Made by a program: the position numbers and the translations under genes
Source of the DNA: Actinomycetota bacterium
Lineage (GTDB): Bacteria > Actinomycetota > Actinomycetes > S36-B12 > CAIYMF01
Assembly (NCBI GenBank): GCA_009697815.1
Contig: WLRQ01000005.1
Coordinates: 1-64,000 of the forward strand
Direction of reading: 5' to 3'
DNA length: 64,000 nucleotides
Shown here: one piece after another, positions 7,835-15,694 of the stretch
How positions within the stretch are numbered: the first letter of the stretch is position 1
Layout: each line of letters opens with the position of its first letter
Notes under the pieces: model-generated
What the model saw: the letters and a program-made list of their open reading frames with translations, nothing else
What the model was told of the DNA's origin: nothing
Databases searched by the model: none

Positions 7835-9010
7835 ATGAAGTTCTTCGGTGACACCACGCCCATGCGCTTTGGCCTCTTCATGGGTCCGTACCACAGGCCA
7901 CACCTGAACCCCTCGATCGCGTTCGAGTACGACATGCAGACGATCATGGAACTCGACCGTCTCGGCTTCCACGAGGTCTGGATCGGCGAACACCACTCCG
8001 GTGGCGTCGAGACCATCGGAAACCCCGAGTTGATGATCGCCGCGGCCGCGCAGGTCACGAAGCACATCAAGCTCGGCACCGGCGTCAACTCGCTTCCATA
8101 CCACAACCCCTTCATGGCGGCTGACCGCATCGCGCAGTTGAGCCACATGACCCGCGGTCGCGCCATGCTCGGTGTCGGCCCCGGCCAGCTTCTGCAGGAC
8201 TGCGAGATGATCGGGCTCGACCCACTCAACAACCGCGAGCGTCTCGACGACGCCCTCGGCATCGTGATCCGGCTCCTCAAGGGTGAGACCGTCACCCAGA
8301 AGTCCGACTGGTACGACCTGCGCGAGGCTCGCCTGCAGATGCTCCCCTATGACGACTTCGCCGTCGCAGTTGTGAGCGCCATCTCGCCCTCGGGCGCGAT
8401 GACCGCCGGCAAGCACGGCGCAGGCCTCATCTCGGTCGCGGCAACCCACCCTCTCGGCATCGAGAAGCTCAACGAACACTGGGGAATCGTCGAGGAGCTC
8501 GCCGGCAAGAACGGTAAGTCGGTCGACCGCTCCGAGTGGCGTCTGATGGGCCCGATGCACATCGCCGAGACGGCTGCTCAGGCCAAGAAGGACGTCGAGT
8601 ACGGCCTGTCCGAGCTCGAGGACTACCGCGCCCACATCAACCCCGGTGGCGACGGCGCCGTGGACTACTTTGCCGACGACATCGTCGACATGTTCAACGA
8701 GTCAGGGGCTGCCGTCATCGGCACACCGGAGATGGCGATCGCCCAGATCCAGCGCCTTCTCGACAAGACCGGCGGCTTTGGCACCTACATGCTCATGGGT
8801 GTCGACTGGGCGCCGCAGCCGGCCCAGTTGCGCAGCCTCCAGCTGTTCGCCGAGGAGGTCATGCCGCACTTCAACGGGCAGGGCAAGGTCATGCGCAAGT
8901 CGTTCGACGACGTCATGGGCACTGGCTTCGTCGGTGCGCAGACCACAGCGCGTGGCCAGGCCGAGGCGCGTCAGCGCTACCTCGACCAGCGCGACAAGCC
9001 CGCCGTCTGA
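7835..9010 (+). CDS. Luciferase-like monooxygenase (flavin or F420 dependent)
   Basis: A 391-residue bacterial luciferase-family TIM-barrel protein. Diagnostic segments are MRFGLFMGPYHRP at the N-terminus, FHEVWIGEHHSGG, IKLGTGVNSLPYHNPFMAADRIAQL and RAMLGVGPG. The C-terminal end (MLMGVDWAPQPAQLRSLQLFAEEVMPHF) recalls limonene monooxygenase-like members. The family oxidises small organic molecules using reduced flavin or F420. No reductase gene is adjacent. A 227-base gap with divergent promoters separates it from the hydrolase/SDR unit. Confidence 0.85.
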   Translation: MKFFGDTTPMRFGLFMGPYHRPHLNPSIAFEYDMQTIMELDRLGFHEVWIGEHHSGGVETIGNPELMIAAAAQVTKHIKLGTGVNSLPYHNPFMAADRIAQLSHMTRGRAMLGVGPGQLLQDCEMIGLDPLNNRERLDDALGIVIRLLKGETVTQKSDWYDLREARLQMLPYDDFAVAVVSAISPSGAMTAGKHGAGLISVAATHPLGIEKLNEHWGIVEELAGKNGKSVDRSEWRLMGPMHIAETAAQAKKDVEYGLSELEDYRAHINPGGDGAVDYFADDIVDMFNESGAAVIGTPEMAIAQIQRLLDKTGGFGTYMLMGVDWAPQPAQLRSLQLFAEEVMPHFNGQGKVMRKSFDDVMGTGFVGAQTTARGQAEARQRYLDQRDKPAV

Positions 9011-9072
9011 ACCGATGCTCGGGTTAACGCCCGAGAGTCAGCACGCGGCGCGACGGAAGATCTGAAGACCCG

Positions 9073-9132
9073 AAGGCCAGCTCCTGCACAGGTACCGCGC
9101 TCCGATCAGGCGGTGTGCAGTGAGCTGGCCTT
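9073..9132 (+). terminator. Long-stem hairpin after the monooxygenase gene
   Basis: The arms AAGGCCAGCTC (9073-9083) and GAGCTGGCCTT (9122-9132) pair perfectly, and an inner CTGCAC/GTGCAG pair extends the stem. It begins about 60 bases after the monooxygenase stop and may end that transcript. The rest of 9011-9364 shows no convincing gene; a minus-strand frame over 9038-9334 has no ribosome site or recognisable domain. Confidence 0.5.
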
Positions 9133-9314
9133 TGGGCTGAGGTGCCACCTGGGAAACGTCGGGGTCGTCGCTGATCATGCGGGACAACTGCACCGATTGC
9201 CTCATCGTGGACCGCATCGGCACCACGATCGAGTAGGTCGCGAATATCGTCAATGGCTTGGGCGTCCGGCGACGGCGGGTTACAAATGCCTCCTCGCCGC
9301 CACCTGGCGCAACG

Positions 9315-9353
9315 GACAAAGCCCCCCGACCCACGCGGCCGGGGGGCTTTGTC
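9315..9353 (-). terminator. Intrinsic terminator of the fasciclin gene
   Basis: A 13-bp stem (GACAAAGCCCCCC with its complement) and a 13-base loop stand just after the fasciclin stop on the minus strand. The stem ends in TTTGTC in that direction. Confidence 0.8.
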
Positions 9354-9364
9354 GCGCTCGCGTG

Positions 9365-9913
9365 TCAGAGCTTGGTGACGTCGACGTCCGCGGGCACGAG
9401 CACCTTGTCAATGACGTGGATGACGCCATTGCTCGCGGCGATGTCGGTCTTGACGACCTTCGCGTCGTTGACCTTGACTCCGCCCATCGTGTCAATGGTG
9501 ATGGTGCCCCCTTCGACGGTCGCGACGTCGCCGTCCTTGACGTCGGCGGCCATGACCTTCGACGCGAGCACGTGGTAGGTCAGGATTTTCGCGAGAACGG
9601 CCTTGTTCTCCGGCTTGAGCAACTTGTCGACGAGACCGGCAGGCAGTGCTGCAAACGCCTCGTTGGTGGGCGCGAAGACGGTGAACGGGCCAGGTCCGCT
9701 CAGCGTGCCGGCCAGATCGGCGGCCTTGATGGCTGCCACGAGCGTCGTGAAGTCAGGGTTCGCCGCGGCGACGTCCACCACGGTGCCGGCTGTGGCTGGA
9801 GCTGAGGATGCGGGAGCGCTGGTGTCGGCCGGCGTGCTCGAGCTGCCGCACGCGCCCAGGGTCAGTGCTGCGAATGCTGCCACGGCAGCGATGGCGATCT
9901 TGGGGTGGCGCAT
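9365..9913 (-). CDS. Fasciclin-domain lipoprotein
   Basis: A 182-residue exported protein: a signal peptide ending in a LGAC lipobox near residue 22, a short Ser/Ala/Thr linker, then one FAS1 domain. FAS1 hallmarks are [26 protein letters not shown] and [16 protein letters not shown]1 proteins mediate adhesion or cell-surface interactions; this resembles the mycobacterial MPT70/MPT83 type. ATG 9913 is chosen because GAGGAG lies at proper spacing and the signal peptide starts there; a longer upstream frame to 10243 has no such support. A terminator follows. Confidence 0.9.
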   Translation of the reverse strand: MRHPKIAIAAVAAFAALTLGACGSSSTPADTSAPASSAPATAGTVVDVAAANPDFTTLVAAIKAADLAGTLSGPGPFTVFAPTNEAFAALPAGLVDKLLKPENKAVLAKILTYHVLASKVMAADVKDGDVATVEGGTITIDTMGGVKVNDAKVVKTDIAASNGVIHVIDKVLVPADVDVTKL

Positions 9914-10213
9914 GTGTAGTCTCCTCGATCTGCGTCGCCCCGGTTGGGCGCGTCGATGGTTCTTCTTGGCCCGCCTGCATCGCGGATGCACCACAGGTGG
10001 ATGAGTCCTGTGAGCCCCCTCACACCCAAAAGGCACGAAAATCAACGACATCGGCGGCGCCTGCGCAAGCCATGGCGGCGGCCTCTGAGCCACACCCGAG
10101 CGACAGGGTGACCAATCCGCCGCGCCGAGGTCGCCCCAAGTTCGACAATGGTGCAGAGGGACAGAGCCCACCCCAGCAGCGGGGAACTGGGGAAACACCG
10201 TCGGCGTGGGTTG

Positions 10214-10286
10214 TGCCCTCGGCGCGAATCGAACGCGCGACACACGGTTTAGGAAACCGATGCTCTATCCCCTGAGCTACGAGGGC
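10214..10286 (-). tRNA. tRNA-Arg (anticodon CCT)
   Basis: Read on the minus strand, 73 bases form a full cloverleaf: a 7-bp acceptor stem GCCCTCG/CGAGGGC, D arm with AGCTCAGGGGATAGAGC, anticodon stem CGGTT/AACCG around CCT, and T arm with GTTCGATTC. The 3' CCA is not encoded. It reads AGG codons, which are rare in high-GC genomes. Confidence 0.95.
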
Positions 10287-10492
10287 GGGAGGTGAGTGAA
10301 TCCTGCGGCACACCCTCGATGGGCTCGCCTAGGAGTTGCATCCAGCCTGGCGCCGAGTCTAGACGGTCGCCTCGAAGGCATCTCGCGCCCAGTCGCTCGC
10401 GAGGACATGTCCTGAACCGCGGGGAATGCGGGGCTCGAAGTGCGCCCGCTACGATCGCCCTCGACCCCACCCGACCTGCGACAGGGACGTCC

Positions 10493-10873
10493 ATGGAGCG
10501 AGCGACCGACCTGCAACGCGCACAAGAGGCGCTCGCCGCAGGCCAGCACAAATCAGCGTTGCGCGAAGGCTGGCGCGCGGTGGGCGTGGGGCTGCGACAG
10601 CGCGACTCCGCCACCATCAACGCCACCCTTGAGATTGCACTCATGGTCGCGGCAGCCTCAGAGGGCAAAGTACACGGCGACGCCGAGATGCTCGCGATCT
10701 ACTGCCGGAACTGCCTCGACAGCACCGGCCGAGTGATCGAGAGCCAGTCGATCCTTGATCGCCTCTCCTTTCGGCGCAAGAGTTCTCGCCGCCAATGCCC
10801 CGACTGCGCGGAAGAGATCGCTGCGGAGGCACGGCTGTGCCGCTTCTGCGGCTATCGGTTCGACTCCGTGTGA
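10493..10873 (+). CDS. Small protein with C-terminal zinc ribbon
   Basis: A 126-residue protein starting at ATG 10493. The first 90 residues look alpha-helical (ERATDLQRAQEALAAGQHKSALREGW resembles a TPR-type helix pair). The C-terminus holds two CxxC knuckles, CPDC and CRFC, 14 residues apart, forming a zinc ribbon of the kind often attached to actinobacterial small proteins. No membrane span is present. Function is unknown; metal binding is inferred from the cysteines. Confidence 0.7.
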   Translation: MERATDLQRAQEALAAGQHKSALREGWRAVGVGLRQRDSATINATLEIALMVAAASEGKVHGDAEMLAIYCRNCLDSTGRVIESQSILDRLSFRRKSSRRQCPDCAEEIAAEARLCRFCGYRFDSV

Positions 10874-10931
10874 TGATCGAGGTGGCGCCCGATCGGCTTC
10901 GCTCCCCGCTCTCGGACACGACGAGGTCACG

Positions 10932-11681
10932 ATGACGGTGGGCGTGGTGCGACGTGGTCCGGTCGCCATCCTCACGATCGACCGACCCGAGCGACGCAAT
11001 GCGTTCGACGGGGCCACCACACTCGCCCTCGACACAGCACTCAATGAGTTCGAGGACGACATCACCGCCCACGTCGCCGTTCTCACCGGGGGCCCACTCG
11101 TGTTCTCGGCGGGAACCGATGTTGTCGCATGGGCCGGGCCGCCGACCGAGCGTGGGGGGCCCTACGGCATCGCGGGGCGACGCCAACGCAAGCCAGTGAT
11201 CGCGGCTGTCGAAGGAGTCGCCGCGGGGGGTGGCTTCGAGATCGCCCTTGCCGCAACCCTGATCGTGGCCTCGAGCAGCGCGTCGTTCTCGCTCCCCGAG
11301 GTGTCGCTTGGTCTCATCGCCGAATGTGGCGGGCTCTTCCGCACCCCGCGCGCGCTACCTCTGAACGTGGCCCGCGAGATGCTCCTCACCGGGGCGCCGC
11401 TCACCGCCCAACGCGGATACGACCTTGGGCTGGTGAACCAGATCACCGAGCCCGGCGGGGCCCTGGCCGCCGCGATGACCATCGCCGAACGAATCGCATC
11501 TCTCGCGCCCCTCGCCGTTCGGGAGTCGCTGGCCGTCCTCGAGGCGATCTACGACAGCGCCGATACTCACGGCTGGGCGGCCACCTCCGCCGCGAGCGCA
11601 GTAGTTCGCGGGTCCCAGGACGCCGTCGAAGGCGTGGCGGCATTCAAGGAGAAGCGTCCGGCAACGTGGCGCGGCCGATAG
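10932..11681 (+). CDS. Enoyl-CoA hydratase/isomerase (crotonase) family protein
   Basis: A 249-residue crotonase-fold protein starting at ATG 10932 with GAGGT upstream. Features are VAILTIDRPERRNAFD, the oxyanion-hole regions LVFSAGTDVVAW and AAGGGFEIALAA, and SLPEVSLGLIAECGG. The acid at the usual first catalytic Glu position (VSLGLIAECGG) is not the standard PEVxLGxxP pattern, so the exact reaction (hydratase, isomerase or other) is open. It follows the zinc-ribbon gene by 58 bases on the same strand. No other fatty-acid oxidation genes are adjacent apart from the acyl-CoA thioesterase 3 kb away. Confidence 0.85.
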   Translation: MTVGVVRRGPVAILTIDRPERRNAFDGATTLALDTALNEFEDDITAHVAVLTGGPLVFSAGTDVVAWAGPPTERGGPYGIAGRRQRKPVIAAVEGVAAGGGFEIALAATLIVASSSASFSLPEVSLGLIAECGGLFRTPRALPLNVAREMLLTGAPLTAQRGYDLGLVNQITEPGGALAAAMTIAERIASLAPLAVRESLAVLEAIYDSADTHGWAATSAASAVVRGSQDAVEGVAAFKEKRPATWRGR

Positions 11682-11817
11682 CACTGCAGACGAGATCATC
11701 CACATCAGGCGTACTTTCTGAACCCGCTGACAGAGCGCGTCTCCGTCGATACGGACAATTCATCGTCATCCGCCGATCCGCGCATCACCACCACGACCGC
11801 GTGACACCCTGAAACAC

Positions 11818-13401
11818 ATGGACCCGTGGGCATCGACGAGCCAGGGCCGCCGGTTCGGCACGTGGCGGCCCACCTCGGTGTCGGCCCCGATCGTGCTCGG
11901 CGCAATCCTTCTCGTCCTCGTGGCTTCGGTGACGTTCGTCGAGAGCCTCACAACGCGGCGGCTCCTCGCCGACCACTGGCTAGAGGTGACTGCCCTAGTG
12001 GCGTTCGGCAGCGTCGCCGTCGCACTCGCCTGGCAGTCGCAGCGCCACCTCGAGGAGCTCCTCTCGTCCGAGGCTCGCTATCGCCTCCTGGCCGAGAATT
12101 CCTCGGACTTCGTGTCGATGTCCGACGAGGAAGCGGTCGTGACCTGGATCTCCCCCACCGTCACCTCCGCCACGGGATGGCCCACCGAGACCCTCCTCGG
12201 GCACAGCCTTATGGACTTCATTCACCCTGGCGACAAGGAGGTTCTGCGCGACAGCTTCGGGCCACACGCAGAAGACGAAGTGGTCCACACCCGGGTCAGA
12301 TTCCGTCTTCCTGACGGCACCTTTCGGTGGCTAGCCCGCAGCGCACGCGACATCGTGGCCGACGACGGTTCGGTGCGCCGCCGAGTCTCGGGATGGCGTG
12401 ACATCGACGACGTGGTCACAGCCGAGCGCGCGGTCATGGCATCCGAAGCCCGCTACCGGCTCATCGCGGAACACTCCTCCGACATCGTCCTGTCATGGGA
12501 CCGGAACGGCCGCATCGACTGGGTATCGCCCTCCATTTCCTCGATCCTGGGGTGGCCCGCGCACGAGGTAATCGGCAGGACTCCCGCGTCACTGGTTCAC
12601 CCCGACGACCTCGTGAGCATGCCCGCGAGCCAGAGGGACGCCTACGCCCGCGGGGCCCGCGACGGCCGAGGTGAGGCCCGCTACGCCACGGCCGACGGCA
12701 ACTGGCGATGGATGACACGTGCTGGAACGCCGCTCGTAAGTGACCGCGGAGAACCGCTGGGGGGCGTGCTCGCCCTCCACGATTTCGAGAGCGAGCACCA
12801 AGCGCTTGAGTTGTTGCGCTTCCAGGCGACCCATGACGGACTCACCGAGCTGACGAATCGCCATGAGTTCCTCGCCCGGCTCACCACAATGCTCGGGTCG
12901 AATCGACGGAGCGAGGACAGGATGGCGGTGATGTTCATCGACATCGACGGACTCAAGGATCTCAACGACACCTACGGCCACGGCGCTGGTGACAAGGCAA
13001 TCGTGCATGTCGCCCAGCAGATTGCGGGACAGGTTCGCGCGGGCGACCTCGCCGCACGTCTAGGCGGCGACGAGTTCGTTGCGGCGCTGCGCGACTTGCG
13101 CGAAGTCAGTGACGCGGAGTCCGTCGCCCTCGCGATCCTCGACTCGATCACCGAGCCACTCACCCTCGAGGAAGAGGGGGTCACGCTGACCCTGAGTCTC
13201 AGCCTGAGCATCGGCCTCACCGTGGCCAAGCCGGGTGAAGATCCCGACACAGTTCTTCGGCGCGCAGACCGTGCCCTCTACCGTGCCAAGCGGGAAGGCG
13301 GCGCGCAGTTGATCACCTATGACGCGGCCCACGACGACGGCCTTCCATCGGTCGACGTCAGGGACATCGAGAGGCGGGCTCGAGCACGGCACGTGACATG
13401 A
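11818..13401 (+). CDS. Membrane PAS-PAS-GGDEF diguanylate cyclase
   Basis: A 527-residue signalling protein. Two N-terminal membrane spans (about residues 22-44 and 54-70) precede PAS1 (about 85-200) and PAS2 (about 210-330), each with the EARYRLxAExSSD start, then a GGDEF domain. The active-site motif is intact as LGGDEF (GGDEF at 416-420), and an inhibitory I-site RxxD (RAGD) lies five residues before it. It therefore should make cyclic di-GMP and be feedback-inhibited. No EAL domain follows, so no phosphodiesterase activity is expected. The PAS ligands are unknown. Confidence 0.9.
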   Translation: MDPWASTSQGRRFGTWRPTSVSAPIVLGAILLVLVASVTFVESLTTRRLLADHWLEVTALVAFGSVAVALAWQSQRHLEELLSSEARYRLLAENSSDFVSMSDEEAVVTWISPTVTSATGWPTETLLGHSLMDFIHPGDKEVLRDSFGPHAEDEVVHTRVRFRLPDGTFRWLARSARDIVADDGSVRRRVSGWRDIDDVVTAERAVMASEARYRLIAEHSSDIVLSWDRNGRIDWVSPSISSILGWPAHEVIGRTPASLVHPDDLVSMPASQRDAYARGARDGRGEARYATADGNWRWMTRAGTPLVSDRGEPLGGVLALHDFESEHQALELLRFQATHDGLTELTNRHEFLARLTTMLGSNRRSEDRMAVMFIDIDGLKDLNDTYGHGAGDKAIVHVAQQIAGQVRAGDLAARLGGDEFVAALRDLREVSDAESVALAILDSITEPLTLEEEGVTLTLSLSLSIGLTVAKPGEDPDTVLRRADRALYRAKREGGAQLITYDAAHDDGLPSVDVRDIERRARARHVT

Positions 13402-13571
13402 CGTTGGTGGATCGCCCAGATCGCGGTGCTCTCCATTCCCGACCGGAGCGCGCCCGCTTGGTCTATCTGCAGGGTGTCCCGGCCCGATACGGTACGAGCC
13501 ATGCTGGCTAGGGATCCCATCGATGGCACCGCCTCCCGCACCTGGATGTCTGTGCGCCCGGTGGCGCGGAC

Positions 13572-14708
13572 ATGAGCAGCAGCACGCGCGACGCGGCCGC
13601 GCAGATGACCGACGCAGCCATATCACTGCTCGAATCCCTAGATCCCGACCAGCGCGCAATCGCACTCTGGCCGTTCGAGGACCAGGCCGAGCGCGAGCGG
13701 TGGTTCTACACCCCCACCGATCACGGAGGCCTCACCCTCTCGGCGATGACGCCAACGCAGCAACGTCTGGCCCATCGACTACTCGCGAGCGGGCTCTCCA
13801 GGGCGGGCTACGTCACGGCCTCGACGATCATCGGACTCGAGAATGTCCTCGACCAGCTCGAAGGGTTCATGAGCGACTGGGGACGTGAGCGAGGCCGCGA
13901 TCCCGGGCTGTTCTACACGCGGATCTTCGGAGACCCCGCCGGTGAAGGCCCATGGTCCTGGCGGTTCGGGGGCCATCACGTGTCGGTCCATCACGTGATC
14001 CTCGACGGCGAGGTCGTGGGTTCGACCCCTCTCTTCCTTGGCGCCGATCCTGCCTCGTCCCCTCTCCTTGGGCCGCATCCGCTGCGGCCTCTCGCGGGGG
14101 TCGAGGATCTTGGCCGCGGCCTTGTCCGGTCCCTCGACGAAGGGCAACGTCGCATGGCGATCGTTGCCGGCGTAGCGCCAGTCGATCTCGTCGGAGCGAA
14201 CCGCAGCCGCTACGGCCAGGCACCGGGCGACCTCCCGCTCGACCTCGCCTCGGTCTGGCGCACCAGGTTCGAGGGCGAGCTCGACGAGCGGCTGCTCAGC
14301 TTCCACGCGCGCGCGGTCGACGAATCCGGGCTCACCTCAGAGCATCTCGAGGCGGTCCGTCTCGATCAGACTCCTCGCGGCCTTGCCGCCAGCGCGATGT
14401 CCGACGATCAGCGCAACATGCTCCGCTCCCTGCTCGACCTTTACGTGGGCCGCCTGCCCGATGATCTCGCCAGCCTGGAGTCGATCAAGTACGCGAGCCA
14501 GGAAGCACTGGGAGGCCTAGCGTTCATGTGGGCCGGGGGGCTCGAGCCCGGCCAGGGCCACTACTACCGCATCCAGGGCATCGACATCTTGTGCGAGTAC
14601 GACAACACTCTCAGTGGTGCCAACCACGTGCACTCGGTGTGGCGCGACCCCCACCGCGACTTCGGCGCCGACCCTCTCGCCGCGCACTACCGGCGGTCTC
14701 ACGCGTAA
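13572..14708 (+). CDS. DUF3500 family protein
   Basis: A 378-residue protein of the DUF3500 family, recognisable by WFYTPTDHGGLTLSAMTPTQQ, FGGHHVSVHHVILDGEV, the TPLFLGADPA segment and the C-terminal GHYYRIQGIDILCEYDNT followed by NHVHSVWRD and DFG. Members occur in bacteria and fungi and have no proven function; the conserved His and Asp suggest a metal or enzymatic site. No signal peptide is visible. It ends 15 bases before the stop of the convergent thioesterase gene. Confidence 0.85.
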   Translation: MSSSTRDAAAQMTDAAISLLESLDPDQRAIALWPFEDQAERERWFYTPTDHGGLTLSAMTPTQQRLAHRLLASGLSRAGYVTASTIIGLENVLDQLEGFMSDWGRERGRDPGLFYTRIFGDPAGEGPWSWRFGGHHVSVHHVILDGEVVGSTPLFLGADPASSPLLGPHPLRPLAGVEDLGRGLVRSLDEGQRRMAIVAGVAPVDLVGANRSRYGQAPGDLPLDLASVWRTRFEGELDERLLSFHARAVDESGLTSEHLEAVRLDQTPRGLAASAMSDDQRNMLRSLLDLYVGRLPDDLASLESIKYASQEALGGLAFMWAGGLEPGQGHYYRIQGIDILCEYDNTLSGANHVHSVWRDPHRDFGADPLAAHYRRSHA

Positions 14709-14723
14709 CCCCGCGACCACGGA

Positions 14724-15557
14724 TCACGTCCGAAGGCGCAACAGGCCTTCCTGCACCGTGGTGGCGACCAGGCGACCGCCGGTGTCGAAGACCCGACCCC
14801 GCCCCAGCGCGCGTCCGCCCGAGGCCGACGGGGACTCCTGGTCGTGAAGAAGCCAGTCGTCGACCCGCATCGGACGGTGGAACCACATCGCATGGTCGAG
14901 CGACGCCGTCAGCACCTGCGGCTCGTTGACCCGCAGGTCGTGCGGCACCGCCGCCGCTGCGAGGAGTGTCAGATCACTCGCGTATGCGAGGGTCGCTGCA
15001 TGGATGAGGTTGTCGTCAGGGAGACGCTCCGCGGTGCGCAGCCACACCTGAAGGCCCCCGTCATCGTCTGCGGCCGCCTCGACATAGCGCACATCGAGCG
15101 CGGCCCATTCGTTCGGCGACACCGGGCCCGCTGATGCGTTGCCCGCCAACCGTTCACGCATCGTCGGGAGGAGATGGGGGTCCTGGGTCTCGGGCATGAC
15201 GTCCTGGTGCTCGAGCCCTTCCTCGAAGTCCTGAAAGGAAGCCGTCATGTGGAAGATGGCGCGACCGTGCTGCCGAGCGATGACCCTCCGCGTGCTGAAG
15301 GATCGTCCGTCACGCGTGTTCTCCACGACGTAGACGATGGGTGTGGTCGTATCGCCGGGACGAAGGAAGTACCCGTGAAGGGAATGCGGCGACCTCTCGC
15401 GGGCGAGATCGGCACCGGCGGCCATCAGCGCCTGTGCGAGCACCTGTCCACCGAAAACGCGTTGCATCGCCGTCTCGGGCGCGATGCCGCGGTAGATCCC
15501 CTCGTCGATCGGCTCGAGCTCGAGCAGTGCGAGGAGGTCGGCAACGGTCGAAGGCAT
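14724..15557 (-). CDS. tesB: Acyl-CoA thioesterase II (TesB type)
   Basis: A double hot-dog thioesterase of 277 residues. Key segments are RVFGGQVLAQALMAA, HSLHGYFLRPGD, TRDGRSFSTRRVIARQHGRAIF and, in the second half, SLDHAMWFHRP. The acidic, Ser/Thr and Gln residues of the TesB active site can be placed in these motifs. It hydrolyses acyl-CoA to free acid and CoA in the cytoplasm. The start is set at ATG 15557 because MPSTVADLLALLELEPID is the normal family N-terminus; the frame continues about 30 residues upstream without homology. Confidence 0.9.
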   Translation of the reverse strand: MPSTVADLLALLELEPIDEGIYRGIAPETAMQRVFGGQVLAQALMAAGADLARERSPHSLHGYFLRPGDTTTPIVYVVENTRDGRSFSTRRVIARQHGRAIFHMTASFQDFEEGLEHQDVMPETQDPHLLPTMRERLAGNASAGPVSPNEWAALDVRYVEAAADDDGGLQVWLRTAERLPDDNLIHAATLAYASDLTLLAAAAVPHDLRVNEPQVLTASLDHAMWFHRPMRVDDWLLHDQESPSASGGRALGRGRVFDTGGRLVATTVQEGLLRLRT

Positions 15558-15694
15558 CGGGCGGGCTCCTGCCCTCTCGGGCCCGACTCTTCGCGCCCGG
15601 ACCTTGATACCTACCATCGTCGCACCTGCACCGGCGAATGCCCGCACCCTGCCGAGGACGCCTCAGGGTCATCCCGGTGCATGTCAGACACGGA

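Noticed and set aside
9038-9334. 98-aa minus-strand frame in the gap before the fasciclin gene
   Set aside because: No ribosome site, no homology and it runs through two terminator hairpins.
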